A stretch of DNA of 64,000 bases. Source: Tenrec ecaudatus (lineage: Eukaryota > Chordata > Mammalia > Afrosoricida > Tenrecidae). Positions 40,200 to 51,334 of this stretch are shown here, piece after piece. The position numbers and the translations under genes are program-made. Below the pieces are notes generated by a model that did no database searches, was not told the origin of the DNA, and saw only the letters and a list, made by a program, of their open reading frames with translations. The first letter of the stretch is position 1, and every line of letters begins with the position of its first letter. The stretch spans positions 10,439,001 through 10,503,000 of the forward strand of contig NC_134546.1 in NCBI RefSeq assembly GCF_050624435.1. The letters run 5' to 3'.

Positions 40200-41945
40200 C
40201 ACAGACTGTCTTGGGCATTGTGTCTATAAAAAGTCTGCTTTCCCATCTTTTCTACGAAGATGTCGTTTTTGCCATCTACTTGAAATGGTCATTTTAAGTT
40301 ACAGATTAAAAAAAATAAAACAACAAAAGCCACGCCGCCCCCACTCCCAGAATAAAAGTCCTATGGGAATGAGGTTGGTGGAGAGTGGGTTGTGGCCTTA
40401 ACCTGGGCAGTGCTCACATCGAGGGACAGGGAGCCCTAGGGCAGCACTGTCCCCTAGGCACCTTTCCAACAGGGGTTCTGCCCTTTCCCGCAGTGCTCGC
40501 CAGCAGAGAGTCCCTTGTAAGTCCTTCAGAGAGCAAGGTTTATGTGATTTTCCCCCTTTCCCTGTGGGAAGAATTCCTCCCCACTTGGGGTGCTGAGCAG
40601 CAGCTCAGAAATGTGGCTCTAGGTCACGTTTAGATTAGAACCCAGTGAAACCTGATGGGCTTGCTCACAGCACTGCTGCGTGGGAAACCAGCGTGACATC
40701 TGTGGCTTGATCATTCTACCAGGAGGGTCACAGAAGGTCCCAGGGGAAGTGAGTCAGGCTTAGCAACAGCTAACTTCAAGAGGCTAGGGGTTGTGGTACT
40801 CAATCCCCCGGGGCCGGGAGCCTGAGCCTAGTGCATGTGGAGTGGCTTTGGCAACTACGTGCCTTTAAGGGTTCCCCTCGGGCTCCGGCTGCAAAGGCGG
40901 GGATCCATATGGGAGCAACATGACTTCATCTGAGGGTCCCTCACGCAGTCACCAATCGGCTTACTCTGTTCAAATGTCTCTTCAGCAGCAGTTTTCCTTT
41001 TCTGTTCTATGGCTTCTTGGGGGATTTCCCAAATGAACCGGCTTGACTTTCCTTGGCCTGCTGCTGAGAGCGATGGGGGAATTTCCCTCTTTTGACCAAA
41101 CCGTTGCCTGTAACATGAAGGGCTGATCTTCATCTGGGGATTTCCTCACAGGCGGTTTGCTTCTTCCTGTTTCCCAGGAGCCTCTGCTTTCTGGGAATTG
41201 AAGCATTTTTTAAGAGAAGGACACCGCCGGGTTTTTGGGAAGGGAAAGTGAGGGTGGGTGAGTATGGTTTCTTCCACTCCTCTCGTTCTTCGGAGCGGTG
41301 ACATTGGCCTTGAAGTTGAGGCCTCTCACACGTTCCCCGGGCACTTGGGTTTCAGGGCTTAAACTCAAATCCCACGAGTGACCGGTTTTACTAGAGAACC
41401 TCTCATGACTATGTGAACGGTGGAAACACCTGTGTTTGAGGGAACCGGCTTCTCCTTTCACTTCATGACACTCTCTAGATGCCATGTCTGCGGTCTCTGT
41501 ATGGTGCCCCACGACGACCCAGAGAAGTAGACCTTATCCGGCTCCCTTTCACAGGTGAGCACACGGAGAGGCGCCAAGAGGTTAGGGAAGCCAGCACAAG
41601 TCTCCCGCCTGGCACTGTGCAGAGCAGGGACCCTCAGACCTGGCTATTCATCCAGCTACAGAGCTGCACCAAATGTGGGATTTGCTTCATGGGACACGTA
41701 GGGGGCCTGTACCAGGAAAATGGTGGGGAGGGCCCTGGTAAAGCAGTCTCTAAAGACTAGGGGCGTGGACAGCCATTGGTCAGTTTTGTTTGACACTGCG
41801 TTTTGCGCACCTTTTGTTCGGCATGCCCCATGTTACATCTTCATTATTATTTTAATGTTTTGGGGGGAGCTCTTACAGATAGGAGAACCCTGGCTAGTTC
41901 AATTGGATCCGGCATCATTGCACACCCGGCAGCAACTGCAGACCT
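40200..41945. other. Unique-looking sequence, no gene found
   Basis: Moderately GC-rich. A probable antisense MIR trace at 41510-41600 ('ccctttcacaggtgagcacacggagaggcgccaagaggtta'). Frames such as 40855-41133 and 41479-41760 have no recognisable domain. Confidence 0.45.
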
Positions 41946-41949
41946 GAAA

Positions 41950-42285
41950 CTGACGTGGTCCTTAGGTGCCATCGATTGGCTTCCTGCTCATAGCAACTGG
42001 ATGTACACTGGAACGAGGCAATGCCGACTGATGCAGTGTCCTCGCAGTCTCTCCTGTGTTCCAATCCATGGCTGCAGCTCACCTATCAGTGCATTACCAA
42101 ACATCATGTCCTTCTCCAAGGTTTCTCCTGAGAACGCGTCTGAAGCATGTGAGACGAGGCTCACCACCTCCACGTCTCAGGAGCATTCCGGCTGCACTTT
42201 TTCCAAGACAGATTTGTTTGCTCTGGCGGTCCATCGCCCTTTCGTAGTCTTTGCCATCACCGTCCTTTACATGTTCCGATGATTC
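41950..42285 (-). mobile_element. RTE/BovB LINE 3' fragment
   Basis: Antisense blocks in order: 'ttaggtgccatcgattggcttc', 'tcatagcaactggatgtacactggaacgaggcaatg', 'caaacatcatgtccttctccaagg', 'ctcaggagcattccggctgc' and 'ccaagacagatttgttt'. The 159-codon plus frame across it is an antisense shadow. Confidence 0.85.
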
Positions 42286-42332
42286 TCCATCTCCCTTATT
42301 CACTGTCCAGATTTCACTAGAAGTTGATACCC

Positions 42333-42505
42333 AATCAAACTCACTGGCATCAATTCAACCCCAATTCCGAGTGAACTCTAAATAGGGTTTCCAAGGCTGT
42401 AAATGCCTCATTTTCCACCAGGAGAAGCTGGTAGAAGCTGGTGGGCTTGAACCTCTGAGTTAGCAGCCTAACGCCTCACCCACAGTGCCACCAGCACTCC
42501 TTGGA
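42333..42505 (-). repeat. AfroSINE-type SINE, near full length
   Basis: 'caaactcactggcatcaattcaacccc' at the left, 'agggtttccaaggctgtaaatgcc' in the middle, 'gggcttgaacctctgagttagcagcctaacgcc' and 'cacagtgccaccagcactcc' at the right. Confidence 0.85.
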
Positions 42506-42507
42506 AG

Positions 42508-42702
42508 CTGATTGAGAAGAACAAACTTGCCGTGAGTTGTTTCTGACTCGTAGAGAGCCTGCAAGACAGGCTAGAACTGCTTCTGTGGATTTCCCAGACT
42601 GCAATTCTGGGGGAGTAGAAAGCCTTGTTTTTCTCCCAAGGAGTGGCGATGGTTTTGAACTGCAGTCCAAGATGTAACCACCAGGGCTTCTGGAAACCCA
42701 TC
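42508..42702 (-). repeat. AfroSINE-type SINE, near full length
   Basis: Directly follows the previous copy in the same orientation: 'gtttctgactcgtagagagcctgcaagacaggctagaactgc' to 'tggttttgaactgcagtccaagatgtaaccaccagggcttct'. The two are independent insertions with different subfamily features, not a tandem duplication. Confidence 0.8.
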
Positions 42703-42704
42703 TA

Positions 42705-43200
42705 TCCAAGAAGCTACCTTCACACCCATTATTAAGTTCCTTCTCCTAGCTAATCTAGCTAAGCCTGCCTTCATCTTATTATTCCCAACTCCACCTTTGT
42801 ACATTTTATCGTAACTCTTTGTAAAGACCCCTCTGTGGATAGGGTCTAGACGCTCTGGGTGTACTCTTGTTGAGACTTACCTCCTAAGGAAAATTATTCC
42901 TGGCTCTCGAATGCATTCACACCAGCTGTGGGTGTGTGCGTGTGTGTGTGTGTTCTTGTGATGTGAGGTTCTCAAGCGAATAGATTATTAGGGAATGTTG
43001 ACTTTCACAAATTTCTTCAAGCGTTTCCTCTTCTACCCGGGGGGATGGGGATTGGCAGCAGCACCAGGATAGGCGAGGAGTTTCTGGGAGTTCTCCAGCA
43101 CAGGGTCTGGCATCAGCGTCAGGGCCGCCCCAGTGCCCACTAGGAGGTCCCACTCACAGCCTCTGTATCAGATAATCACCTCTGATGCCCCCAAGCCTGG
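42705..43200. other. No recognised feature apart from a TG run
   Basis: A (TG)n run with one interruption lies at 42931-42953. The remainder is unique. Confidence 0.45.
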
Positions 43201-43204
43201 CCGA

Positions 43205-43325
43205 CAGACCCTCACCTGAGAGGGCGGGCAAACTGACTCCCATTTTACAGAGGAAGCAAAGGTCCTGTGAGGTTAATCATTTACCCAGAGCACCCAGCTA
43301 GTAAGTGGAAAGGCTGGAATCCAGA
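43205..43325 (-). repeat. MIR SINE
   Basis: 'actcccattttacagaggaagcaaagg', 'tgaggttaatcatttacccagagcacccagctagtaagtgg' and 'ggctggaatccag' are the antisense MIR core and head in order. Confidence 0.85.
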
Positions 43326-43329
43326 GATT

Positions 43330-43745
43330 CCTCTCTCCGATTGCTGCTGTTGTTGATGTCTGGGGCCACTGAATCGGCTCTGACCGATAGTGACCCTGCG
43401 CACAACAGAAGGAAACACTGCGCTGCCCTCACGTTTGTTCCTCTGCCCCGGCCACTGATGCAGCCCCTGTGTCCATCCATCTGAAGGGCCTTCCCCTCCT
43501 CCGCTGCCCCTCCACTTTACCAAGCATGATGTCCTGCTCCAGAGATTGGTCTCTCCTGACAGTGTGTCCAAAATACGTAAGAGGAAGTCTTGTCATGCTT
43601 GCCTCTAAGGAGCACGCTGGCCTTTCTTCTTCCAATGCAGATCAGTTTGTCCTTTGACCAGTCCATGCACTTTCAATATTCTTCTCCAGCACCACAATTC
43701 AAATGCATCGACTCTTCTGGTGGCTAGTCACTGCTGTATTGGGGC
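43330..43745 (-). mobile_element. RTE/BovB LINE 3' fragment
   Basis: Well preserved antisense copy: 'gctgttgttgatgtctggggccactgaatcggctctgacc' (tail), 'ccactttaccaagcatgatgtcctgctcc', 'ctgacagtgtgtccaaaatacgtaagagg', 'ccaatgcagatcagtttgtcc' and 'ccatgcactttcaatattc'. It abuts the MIR at 43205-43325. Confidence 0.85.
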
Positions 43746-43749
43746 TGGA

Positions 43750-44760
43750 ATTTTTCATCACACCACTCGGAAACTAGATCACGGCCTTGAAGCAGCACGG
43801 GCGGGCTATGTTGTTGCTTCAAGCGATACCACGATGGAATGGAGAATGAGATTTTTATCAGCAGGACGCCAACGTGGGGGCAGAAACAGGAGCCTGGGCA
43901 GCCCTTTAGCCTGGCAGAAAGCATTTGGTAAGGGAGGGCACCCCCCATTGCTTGAGGGAGCCATCACTCTTGTATCCTCGCTGTTGTCAGGCGGCAACTT
44001 CTCATCTTTAGAGTTCTGTAATTTCAGGGGCTGAGTAAGCAGTGCTGGGTTTGGGCTCTCATCCCATTCTCCTCTAGAAAGAGAACAGAACACAAAACCA
44101 CCCGGTCTTCCCAAATCCAGGTCTTCTTCATTAAGCAGACAAGAGGCTACCTTTCAGGGTCCACTACAAGGCACACGTCGACACAACCACAGTTTCCCTT
44201 CTCATCAAGGGCAGAGTGTCCTTGCAAGCACATCCACCACTCTCCACAGAGTCAGGGGAGATGGCCTCTGAGCCCTCCTGCTATAGCGAGAAGGATGCTC
44301 TCTCCGGATTCACCTGGTATCCAGAGGGAGACAGGGGATGTGGGAGATCTTCAAGAAGCACACAGCCGCATCCTCGTGGCAAGAAAGGTACATCCATCGA
44401 GAATCCCCAGTCTTCATCCTGGCCCCTCTCTCCCGGTTCTGTACCCACTGCAGACCCCTGTATAGTAAAAGAAAACCAAGCAAGATAAACAAACAAACAA
44501 AAAAAGCCCCAATATCTTTGACTCTTCAAATTAGAAATAACCTCAAGGCTGTTGATTCATGGTGGTGTGATGGTACCCCTGTAGATGGGAGGTTGGCAGT
44601 ACGCAGAGTTACCCCACCTCAAGCTCCATCAGAGTTTGCAACCAGCCAGCCTGCTGCTCTTGGGGACCATGAGCAGCCTGGTCCATGAGGAGGAGGACGC
44701 TCCAGCTTGGTACCATGAGGAAGATTCCTTACTGACAACAATCAGGGCTCTAGGGCTGTC
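43750..44760. other. Unique-looking sequence, no gene found
   Basis: Frames at 43654-44034, 44216-44488 and 44338-44688 have no domain. 'ctgtagatgggaggttggcagtacgc' near 44580 may be a SINE trace. An A-rich run (CAAA)n lies at 44488-44505. Confidence 0.45.
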
Positions 44761-44764
44761 TCTG

Positions 44765-44965
44765 ACCCAGAATTTAGCACCACTTGGCACACGGCTGCCA
44801 AATAAAGGGTTGGCGGTTTGAACTCACCCAGTGGGACCGCAGAAGGCAGCTTGGTCATTTGCTTCTGGAAGGTCACAGCCATTGAAAATCCCTTACAGCC
44901 CAGCCCTGCTTTGGCACCTGTACAGTCGCTATGAGCTGGAATTCACGCGACAGCAAGGGAGGAGT
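44765..44965 (+). repeat. AfroSINE-type SINE, near full length
   Basis: 'caccacttggcacacggctgccaaataaagggttggcggtttgaactcacccagt' head and 'gtcgctatgagctggaattcacgcgacagcaaggga' tail. Confidence 0.85.
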
Positions 44966-45194
44966 TCAGATCCACTGCCTCCTGGACGTGACATTGGGCT
45001 GGGTCCACCTCTCCAGCACCCACATGAACCCAGATTCTCAGGTCATGACAGTCACTGCTGGCCTCCGAGCTAGTGCTCTTGGTCATTCTGTACTTGGTCA
45101 TTCAATACACCTGGTTAAGTAGCTGGCACAACAAGGAGTTTTCCTCAGGGTGTTCTAATCTTATGGGTAAGTTGTCAGTGAGCTCGCCCTCATG

Positions 45195-45560
45195 GAGATC
45201 ATTGAAGATATGGGTGCTATTGCCAAGTATGGTGAAGCCACCAGATGGTGCCTGCTATCAGAAAGAATAGCATCTGGGGTTTGAAAAGCCTGTCTTCAAA
45301 CAAGCAACCATCTAAGTGAGGCATCAACTAAGTCCACACAAAAGAAGCACACCAGCCTGTGTGATCCAAGGATAGTAAATAATAAAATCCAAATCTGAGG
45401 AGGGAATGGCATAAAAGCTTATACCATGTGAACATCCAGTTTGCAGAAAATCCATTTTCAGGTTCCCATATGGTTTAAGTCTCTGGCGAATCCCCCCTGA
45501 ATATAGTCCAGGGATGCAGATCGCCTTGCTAGCAGACAGTGAGCATTGATCACAGTAGTT
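45195..45560 (+). mobile_element. L1 LINE 3' UTR fragment, plus orientation
   Basis: 'gtgaagccaccagatggtgcctgctatcagaaagaatagcatctggggtttgaaa' is the reverse complement of the 'agccgggcaccatcagctttcttcacc' region of copies B and C. 'gaagcacaccagcctgtgtgatc' corresponds to their 'tgatcacacaggctggtgtgcttc'. After about 45370 it no longer follows those copies, so it belongs to another subfamily. Confidence 0.7.
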
Positions 45561-45764
45561 AGGTTAAAATTTATTACCTCATCATTGGCTCGCTCTCTTG
45601 AACCACTTTGAACTTGTCTCAGCAGCCAACAGCAACCGCAAGGTCTTAAATATGACTTCAGCCCTTATTCTTACCAAATGAGATTGCCGAGACTGCCCAG
45701 GGCTCGGCCACACCAGTTTGAATGTGACGAACAGCACAGCGTTTCCACACCTCCAGGAGAAAGA

Positions 45765-45800
45765 AAGCCAAAAAAAAAAAAGAAAGAAAGAAAGAAAGCC
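45765..45800. repeat. A-rich (GAAA)n tract
   Basis: About twelve A residues followed by four GAAA units, probably an expanded retroposon tail. Confidence 0.85.
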
Positions 45801-46403
45801 AACCGCACACCTTTGGGTTTGCAGTTAGGGACTACAACAAGTCCCTGGCATCAGATCTGATCTCTAAGGCATGCCACCTCTTCTCTTGAATCTTCCCAAG
45901 TATGCACTGTGCTCATACACAGACCCACCCACTACCCTGTCCCATGAATTACTAGGAGGAAGGCACACAACGCTAAGAGATTCTCCCAAGGTTTGCGTGG
46001 TTATAAATAGCAAAGGAAGCCGAGCTTGCGTTTCCCTAGGGCATTCCCTCTGAGGTCCATCGGAGCATTTCCAGAAGGAATGAGCGTGAACACCATGAAG
46101 ACCTATCAACTGGAGAAGGCACCTTCCAGATGAAGGATATTTTATGATGGAGAGAACATTATCATCCCTGAAATAATCTTGTACACAGGAACGGCATCCA
46201 CTGTTTGTTAACTAACTCCTTGACAGATAGCGGTGTTAGAAATAGGTTTGCCTGCTTGAGAACAGAAACAGAAGGCATTCATTTTAAAAAGTCAATGCAC
46301 AAAGAAACAGGTAAAAAAAACCTGAGGCTACAGTCCATTTCTCTGCCCCACTTTAGAGCAAAGATTCTTAATGGGTTCTCTCTGTTTGCTGCATCTCTAA
46401 AGT
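45801..46403. other. No recognised feature
   Basis: Short overlapping frames only, and no repeat recognised. Confidence 0.4.
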
Positions 46404-46404
46404 C

Positions 46405-46590
46405 GTGCATTAGGCTGCTAACTTCAAGGTCAGCATTTGGAGCCCACCAGCTGCTCTGTGAGAGAAAGGTGAGGCTTTCCACTCCTGGAAAGAGTTAGAG
46501 TCTTGCAAACCCACAGGGGCCGTTCTACCCCATCCCATGGGGATGCTGTGGGTTGACATCAACTCGACGGCAGAAAGTTTGGTGTTTGTG
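46405..46590 (+). repeat. AfroSINE-type SINE, near full length
   Basis: 'ttaggctgctaacttcaaggtcagcatttggagcccaccagctgctc' head, 'caaacccacaggggccgttctaccccatcccatgggg' body and 'gacatcaactcgacggcagaaagtttggtg' tail. Among the best preserved copies in the window. Confidence 0.9.
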
Positions 46591-46611
46591 TTGTTTTGTC
46601 TTTGTTTTTCT

Positions 46612-46720
46612 TTCTTTCTTTCGTCTTTAAAATCCTTCTTTTGGGGGCTCTCACATCTCATCACAATCCATACATTCCTCCCCTGGGTCAGGCACATTTG
46701 CACATACCTTCCATTCACTC
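46612..46720 (-). mobile_element. L1 LINE 3' terminal fragment
   Basis: After a T-rich run, 'ttttgggggctctcacatctcatcacaatccatacattcc' matches the antisense L1 terminus of copies A and C, with 'caggcacatttgcacatac' in the place of 'aaagcacatctgtacattc'. Confidence 0.55.
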
Positions 46721-46984
46721 CAAACAGGTCTGACTCTCATGAAGGCTGCCTGGAAATTGCCCTTTGTGTCTCACTTAGGTGCATAGCATTTGATACAATT
46801 GGTTGCTCTCTCTCCTCTAAAGCAGTTTTTCTTCCTGCGTGCCTAGAACATCACGCTTTCTCGGTTTTCTGCGCCTCTTCCCAGTTCATTCCTTCTCAGT
46901 CTCAGTCCCGCTTCCTCCTCTTCTCCTAGTCTCATCCCCTTGGAGGGCCCCAGAGTGCAGCCATTTGGCCTCTCCCCATCTTCA

Positions 46985-48035
46985 CCCACTCGCTTGGTGA
47001 CCTCACTCAGCATGATGGCTGTGAGTACCGCCTGCAAGCTGCCAAATGTGAATCTATCCTCCAGACTCCTCTCCTGAACTCTAGACCTTTGTCCATCTGT
47101 CTGTTTGGAATCTCAGACTGAACAAGTCCAAACCTGGACTCCTGTTCTCCCCCAGGAAACCTGTTCTACCCGCAGTCTACACCTCTTCAGATGATGATTC
47201 TACCCTGACTAGTTCAAACACAACACTGGGGAGTCATCCCTGGTCTCATCTCTGACGCCGCTCTGTCTCTTTTGTTTTTTCCCCCCTCATCTAACATTTG
47301 CTGTTCCTTTTTCTAAAGATATCTGCAATCCAACCACTTTTCACCGCCTCCCCTGCTGACCGCCCTGGTCTAAGCTACCGTCATTTTTCATTTGGATCAT
47401 TGCAAACAGCTCCTCCCCAGAGGTGGTCCTCCTTCTCCCCTGGCCCCCTACAGACTCTTCTCCAGAAATGCAATCAGCGGGATGCTTCACAAAATGTGAC
47501 TTATGTCAGATCCCATCAGTCTTCTGCTCAAAACCTCGCAAGGCTGCCCTGTTCCACCCAGAGTCAAACCACAAGTCCTTACAAAGGCCTCCATGGCTTG
47601 GATGACCTGCACCCCTCAACTCCCCTCCGATGCCCTCTGTGCTGATCTCACTCCACTCGAGGCACGTTCCTTTCTGTTCGTCACCCCACCACTCTGCACC
47701 TCCCCTAGTGCTCTCTCTCAGCCGGCCACGCGGCCCCCCACTGCCTCACAGGCTCTGTCAGTGTCTGTCAGTCTTCTCAATGAGGCCTAGCCTGCCACCT
47801 ACGGAAAACCAGCTTGCCCTTTCCCACCACACCCAGCTCATTTCAAGCCCCTTAGGAGTTTATTTTTCAGGAACACTTAGTCCCTCGAACACCCTATTGA
47901 AATGACTTATCAGGTGTCCGATCTATTTTACGACTCCCCACCTAGAATGAACGCTTCATAAGGATCAGGCTCTTTTTTCCGTTCATGCATGTATTCCCAG
48001 CATCTAGGTCAGTGCCTCCCACATGGGCAATCCAT
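46985..48035 (+). mobile_element. L2 LINE, 3' part
   Basis: The order of L2 3' landmarks is intact over about 1 kb: 'cctccagactcctctcctgaactctagacc', 'gaacaagtccaaacctgg', 'atgtcagatcccatcagtcttctgctcaaaacctcgcaaggctgccc', 'cagagtcaaaccacaagtccttacaaaggcct', 'ttcatgcatgtattcccagcatctaggtcagtgcctcccac'. L2 predates placental mammals, in line with the heavy divergence. Plus-strand frames at 47298-47905 are remnants without an intact reverse transcriptase. Confidence 0.85.
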
Positions 48036-48261
48036 TACCTTTAGAGAGGAGTAACAGAAAGATGAAACATAAAAATCACATCTGTGTTGATTCCGTGATT
48101 TTTTTAAGAGAAATTTCCATCTTGTACTTCCTGTTGCAGGAATGGCTGTGGGATGTGTGGACTCTGGTAGTCACTAAAGCATCCACAACAGTTGGTTCAC
48201 TGCAGTGTTGTAGACGGAAGAAGTCGTGAACCATCTCTCTCATCTGCCCCTGCTTTTGGGG

Positions 48262-48435
48262 TAAAAATTCACAGCCATGGGGTCGATTCTGACTCATAGC
48301 GCCCCAGAGTGCTGGGGTAGAACTGCCGCTGTGGGTTTCCCAGACGGTGACTCATCATGGGAGTAGAAAGCCTCTTCTGCTGAGCTTGCGGTTATTGGCC
48401 CAGCGGGTAACCGCAACGCTGCCGAGGTTCTTCGC
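48262..48435 (-). repeat. AfroSINE-type SINE
   Basis: 'cacagccatggggtcgattctgactcatagcgccccagagtgctggggtagaactgccgctgtgggtttcccagac' is a well-preserved antisense 3' half. The head is compressed to 'cttgcggttattggcccagcgggtaaccgc'. Confidence 0.85.
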
Positions 48436-48439
48436 TCTG

Positions 48440-48985
48440 CTGAAGCTTCCCGTTTTCCGCGGTGGCGGTGGAAACAGACATCACAAACACCTTCACGCGC
48501 CCACTTCAGTGACGCCGGGGATGCTGTCCACGTTGTGCAGCCGTTCTCACGGTGCCTGTTCTGCATGTTGCTGCCACCATGGACGCAGGCTAAGCCTCCC
48601 TATAAAGACATACTCAGCCAACTTCCCGAGGGTTTCTTTAAAAGTCAAAGCAACTGTGTCCTGTGAATTAGGTGATGGGTGACAAAGTAGATCAGCCGTT
48701 TTCCGTTCCATGCTCCAGATACATTTGGTGGCAACTCCCTCAATGCAGTCCCCTGGGGGCCCTGTCACCTACCCCGCTTCCTCCCAGTGTTCTCGTTTCG
48801 AGCCCTCCCCTTCTCTTAGCCCTGTGAACTCTGTCCTTTGGGATAAATGCTGCCCTTTTGATCTTAAGTGGCTCATTATTGGAACTCAGGGGTGAATTCA
48901 GTTCTTGACCTAACAGCCAATAGCTTTGGTGTTCTACTTGTCTCTATCCAATCAGTAAGCCTGGTCTCCTCCATGGCTTTGAGCT
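48440..48985. other. No recognised feature
   Basis: CpG-containing sequence near 48400-48560 without a domain-bearing frame. No promoter-like context was recognised. Confidence 0.4.
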
Positions 48986-49361
48986 CTGTTCTGCATTTCC
49001 CTCCCACTATATCCACGACCTTCTACAGTGAGCCTTTTCAGAGCGGTGGTCTTGGTAGTGGGTCACCACCTAGCTCTTCTAGTCTCAGGGTATGAAAACT
49101 GATGGCTGGGGGGCAATTGTCCACTAGACCAATGGTTTCCATGAGTCTTTCCATTTCCATTGCTCTTCTTTAATCCAGATGAGCAGTTGCATCTCAGATG
49201 GCTGCTCATAAGCCTTTCCAACCCTACTTACTTCTCCCCAAACTAGGACGCAAAACATTGTTTTTATGGACTATGATGTCAGTTAACATTTGGTGTCCCC
49301 TTAGACTATGGTTTCTCTTCCTCCAGGGCCAGTGACTTCTTCCCTCAAGGTGTTGAGTTAT

Positions 49362-49396
49362 TGTGTTAGGCAGGGTTATCTAGAGAAACAAACCCA

Positions 49397-49435
<39 letters not shown>

Positions 49436-49771
49436 ACGAAGGAATATAATGGCTGATTAGTCCACACTGCAGTATAGAGGGCTCAGTTCAACTCACTTCC
49501 ATGGGACAGTTAATATATTGGAAGTCCTTCAACTCACAGGGCTGCTGGGTCCTCCAAGGTCAAGGAAGCAGACACTGAGTCTTCTTTAATGCAATGCAGG
49601 CAGTCTGGCCACAGGCAGAGAATTCGCTAAAGCAGCCACATGCTGGTCTGATCACCAGAAAGCAAAAGAGAGGAGCTTGCCATTTACCTCTTTGCCCTCT
49701 AATCAAACTGGGACTTATTAATCTCACATGTTCCTATTGGCCAAGTTGGCACAATAAACCTACCTATAACA
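49362..49771 (-). mobile_element. Solo LTR nested in L1, exact 5-bp target duplication
   Basis: The plus strand runs from 'tgtgttaggcagggttatct' to 'cacaataaacctacctataaca'. Target duplication 'gttat' at 49357-49361 and 49772-49776. TG..CA ends plus 5 bp define it as an integrated LTR with no internal region, that is, the product of LTR-LTR recombination. It carries a (CA)n microsatellite at 49399-49434. Same family as the copies at 6493, 14618 and 55073. Confidence 0.8.
49399..49434. repeat. (CA)n microsatellite inside the LTR
   Basis: Seventeen to eighteen CA units near the LTR end. Confidence 0.95.
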
Positions 49772-50527
49772 GTTATGCCTATGAAATTTCATCGCCTGGT
49801 CCCCTGGATCTCCCTCCATATTCATCGATGTATTTTCAGCACAAGTAAATATGCATATACAAATATCCTCTGCCAAATATATTCCTGAGTATACTCCCAC
49901 TTTACCTCCTGTACCTGTTAATTCTGCATGACCGGCATGTCTACCCAAGCATCTGCTCATAGGCTCCATAATTGCAGGATTGAGTATAAACTAGTACTTG
50001 CCTCTAAACCTTGCAAACCTCACAGTGTTTTCCTCTGTCTCCATCAATCTTTCCTAAACTCCACCTCATTGTGTATTGCCTCCCCCTTGACCCACGTGGA
50101 CCCTCGAGCCAGGGATTTTCCCTTTGCACCCCTGGTGAGCATCAAATAATGTTTCTTTGAGTGTGAAAATAGTTTCATGATTTGTAAACACAGTTGTCTT
50201 ATACAATACTTTCCCTTTAGTAATCGACTCATTTCACTAAGCATCATGGCCTCCAGGTTATTCAGGTTTGCAGACTCCTCATCATTCGTTAGCATTGTGT
50301 GTATGTTCCAAAGTTTGGTTATCCATTCTTCCACTGATGGGCATTCAGGTTATTTCCATCTTCGTGTCATTGTGAATGGCGCTGCAATGAAGATGGCCGT
50401 GCCTCGATGTATTCATGCCGTGGGTCTTATTTCTCTAGGAGATATACCATGTAGAGGGATTTCTGGGCCATATGTCATTTTATTCTCAACTTTTTGAGGA
50501 AGAGCCATACCACTTTCCACACATTCA

Positions 50528-50775
50528 TGATCTTCGAAGACCCCAGATGCTACTCACCAAAGTAAGATATGGAACACTGAGCTTGTGACCTTGGTTTCCC
50601 CTCAAACTACCAACCTGATCCCACAGATCCAGTGACTCATTCCTTCAAGGTGTTTGGTTAGGTCTAAGATGTTTTCACAGCTTTACCTCACGTCTACTCC
50701 TCCACTTTCATGAGTATATTTGCACCAAAGGTACATAAGCACAAATATATACATACATTACTAACTTCCCAGTTT
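50528..50775 (-). mobile_element. L1 LINE 3' UTR fragment next to copy D
   Basis: 'gaagaccccagatgctactcaccaaagtaagatatggaacactgagcttgtgacc' and 'gactcattccttcaaggtgtttgg' repeat the region already present at 49200-49355 in the same orientation. It is a second, partial copy rather than part of D. Confidence 0.65.
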
Positions 50776-50779
50776 TCCT

Positions 50780-51138
50780 TGCAAAGGATGAAGTTCTAAT
50801 GAGGTGAAAGAGGAAGTATTAAGTGGCATCGGCGGGGACTTTCCTGAGAAGGCTGTTGGTGAAACCTCTGGCCCTTTCTTTGGCCCTCCATCCGCCTCTG
50901 CTGCCATAGTGTAGCTGTGCTGCAGGAGCTCTAGCTCACTTCTTGGACCATTGATGCATCGGTAGAAATGCCCTACCAGCTTGCAGACTCAGGAGAGAAA
51001 GACAAGCTTCGATCTTGTCTAATGGCTACATGTTGGGTTTGTTTCTCAAAAGGACAGAGTAATCTTAACGTACTTAATCCCTGTTGGTGGAACATATTAG
51101 ACTACATGGCCTGACATCAGGAAGTTGTAGCACACAAC
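50780..51138. other. No recognised feature
   Basis: No repeat or frame of interest. Confidence 0.4.
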
Positions 51139-51142
51139 TAAG

Positions 51143-51330
51143 GGGCATCCGTGGCACAGTGAGTTAAACATTGGGCTACTAATCTCAATGGCAGCAGTTT
51201 ATATTACCAGTTTCTTCACAGGAGAAAGAGAGGCTGTGTGCTCCTGTAAGGGTTTGCAGTCCCAGGGAGCAGTTCGACTGTGCTCAATTGGATTTCTCTG
51301 AGTTGGCTTAGACTCAAGTTATTGGTAGAA
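51143..51330 (+). repeat. AfroSINE-type SINE, full length
   Basis: 'ggggcatccgtggcacagtgagttaaacattgggctactaatc' is a complete tRNA-related head, 'gtgtgctcctgtaagggtttgcagtcccagggagcagttcgactgtgc' the body and 'ttctctgagttggcttagactcaag' the tail. Confidence 0.85.
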
Positions 51331-51334
51331 TTGA

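Larger units (their letters stand above)
48990..50520 (-). mobile_element. L1 LINE 3' region, copy D, split by a solo LTR
   Basis: Antisense landmarks run from 'agcggtggtcttggtagtggg' (about 49040) through 'cataagcctttccaaccc', 'ggacgcaaaacattgtttttatggactatg' and 'ttccctcaaggtgttgag', then, after the LTR, 'taatcgactcatttcactaagcatcatggcctccagg' (50220), 'tggttatccattcttccactgatgggcattcaggttatttcc' (50315) and 'ggcgctgcaatgaagatggccgtg' to 'ttatttctctaggagatataccatg'. This spans the end of the L1 coding region and its 3' UTR, but no intact frame is left. Confidence 0.8.

Noticed and set aside
41803..42282. 159-codon plus-strand frame
   Set aside because: Most of it is the antisense of an RTE LINE 3' region (41950-42285).
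42333..42702. Tandem duplication of a SINE
   Set aside because: The two adjacent copies differ in subfamily features and each has its own head and tail, so two insertions are more likely.
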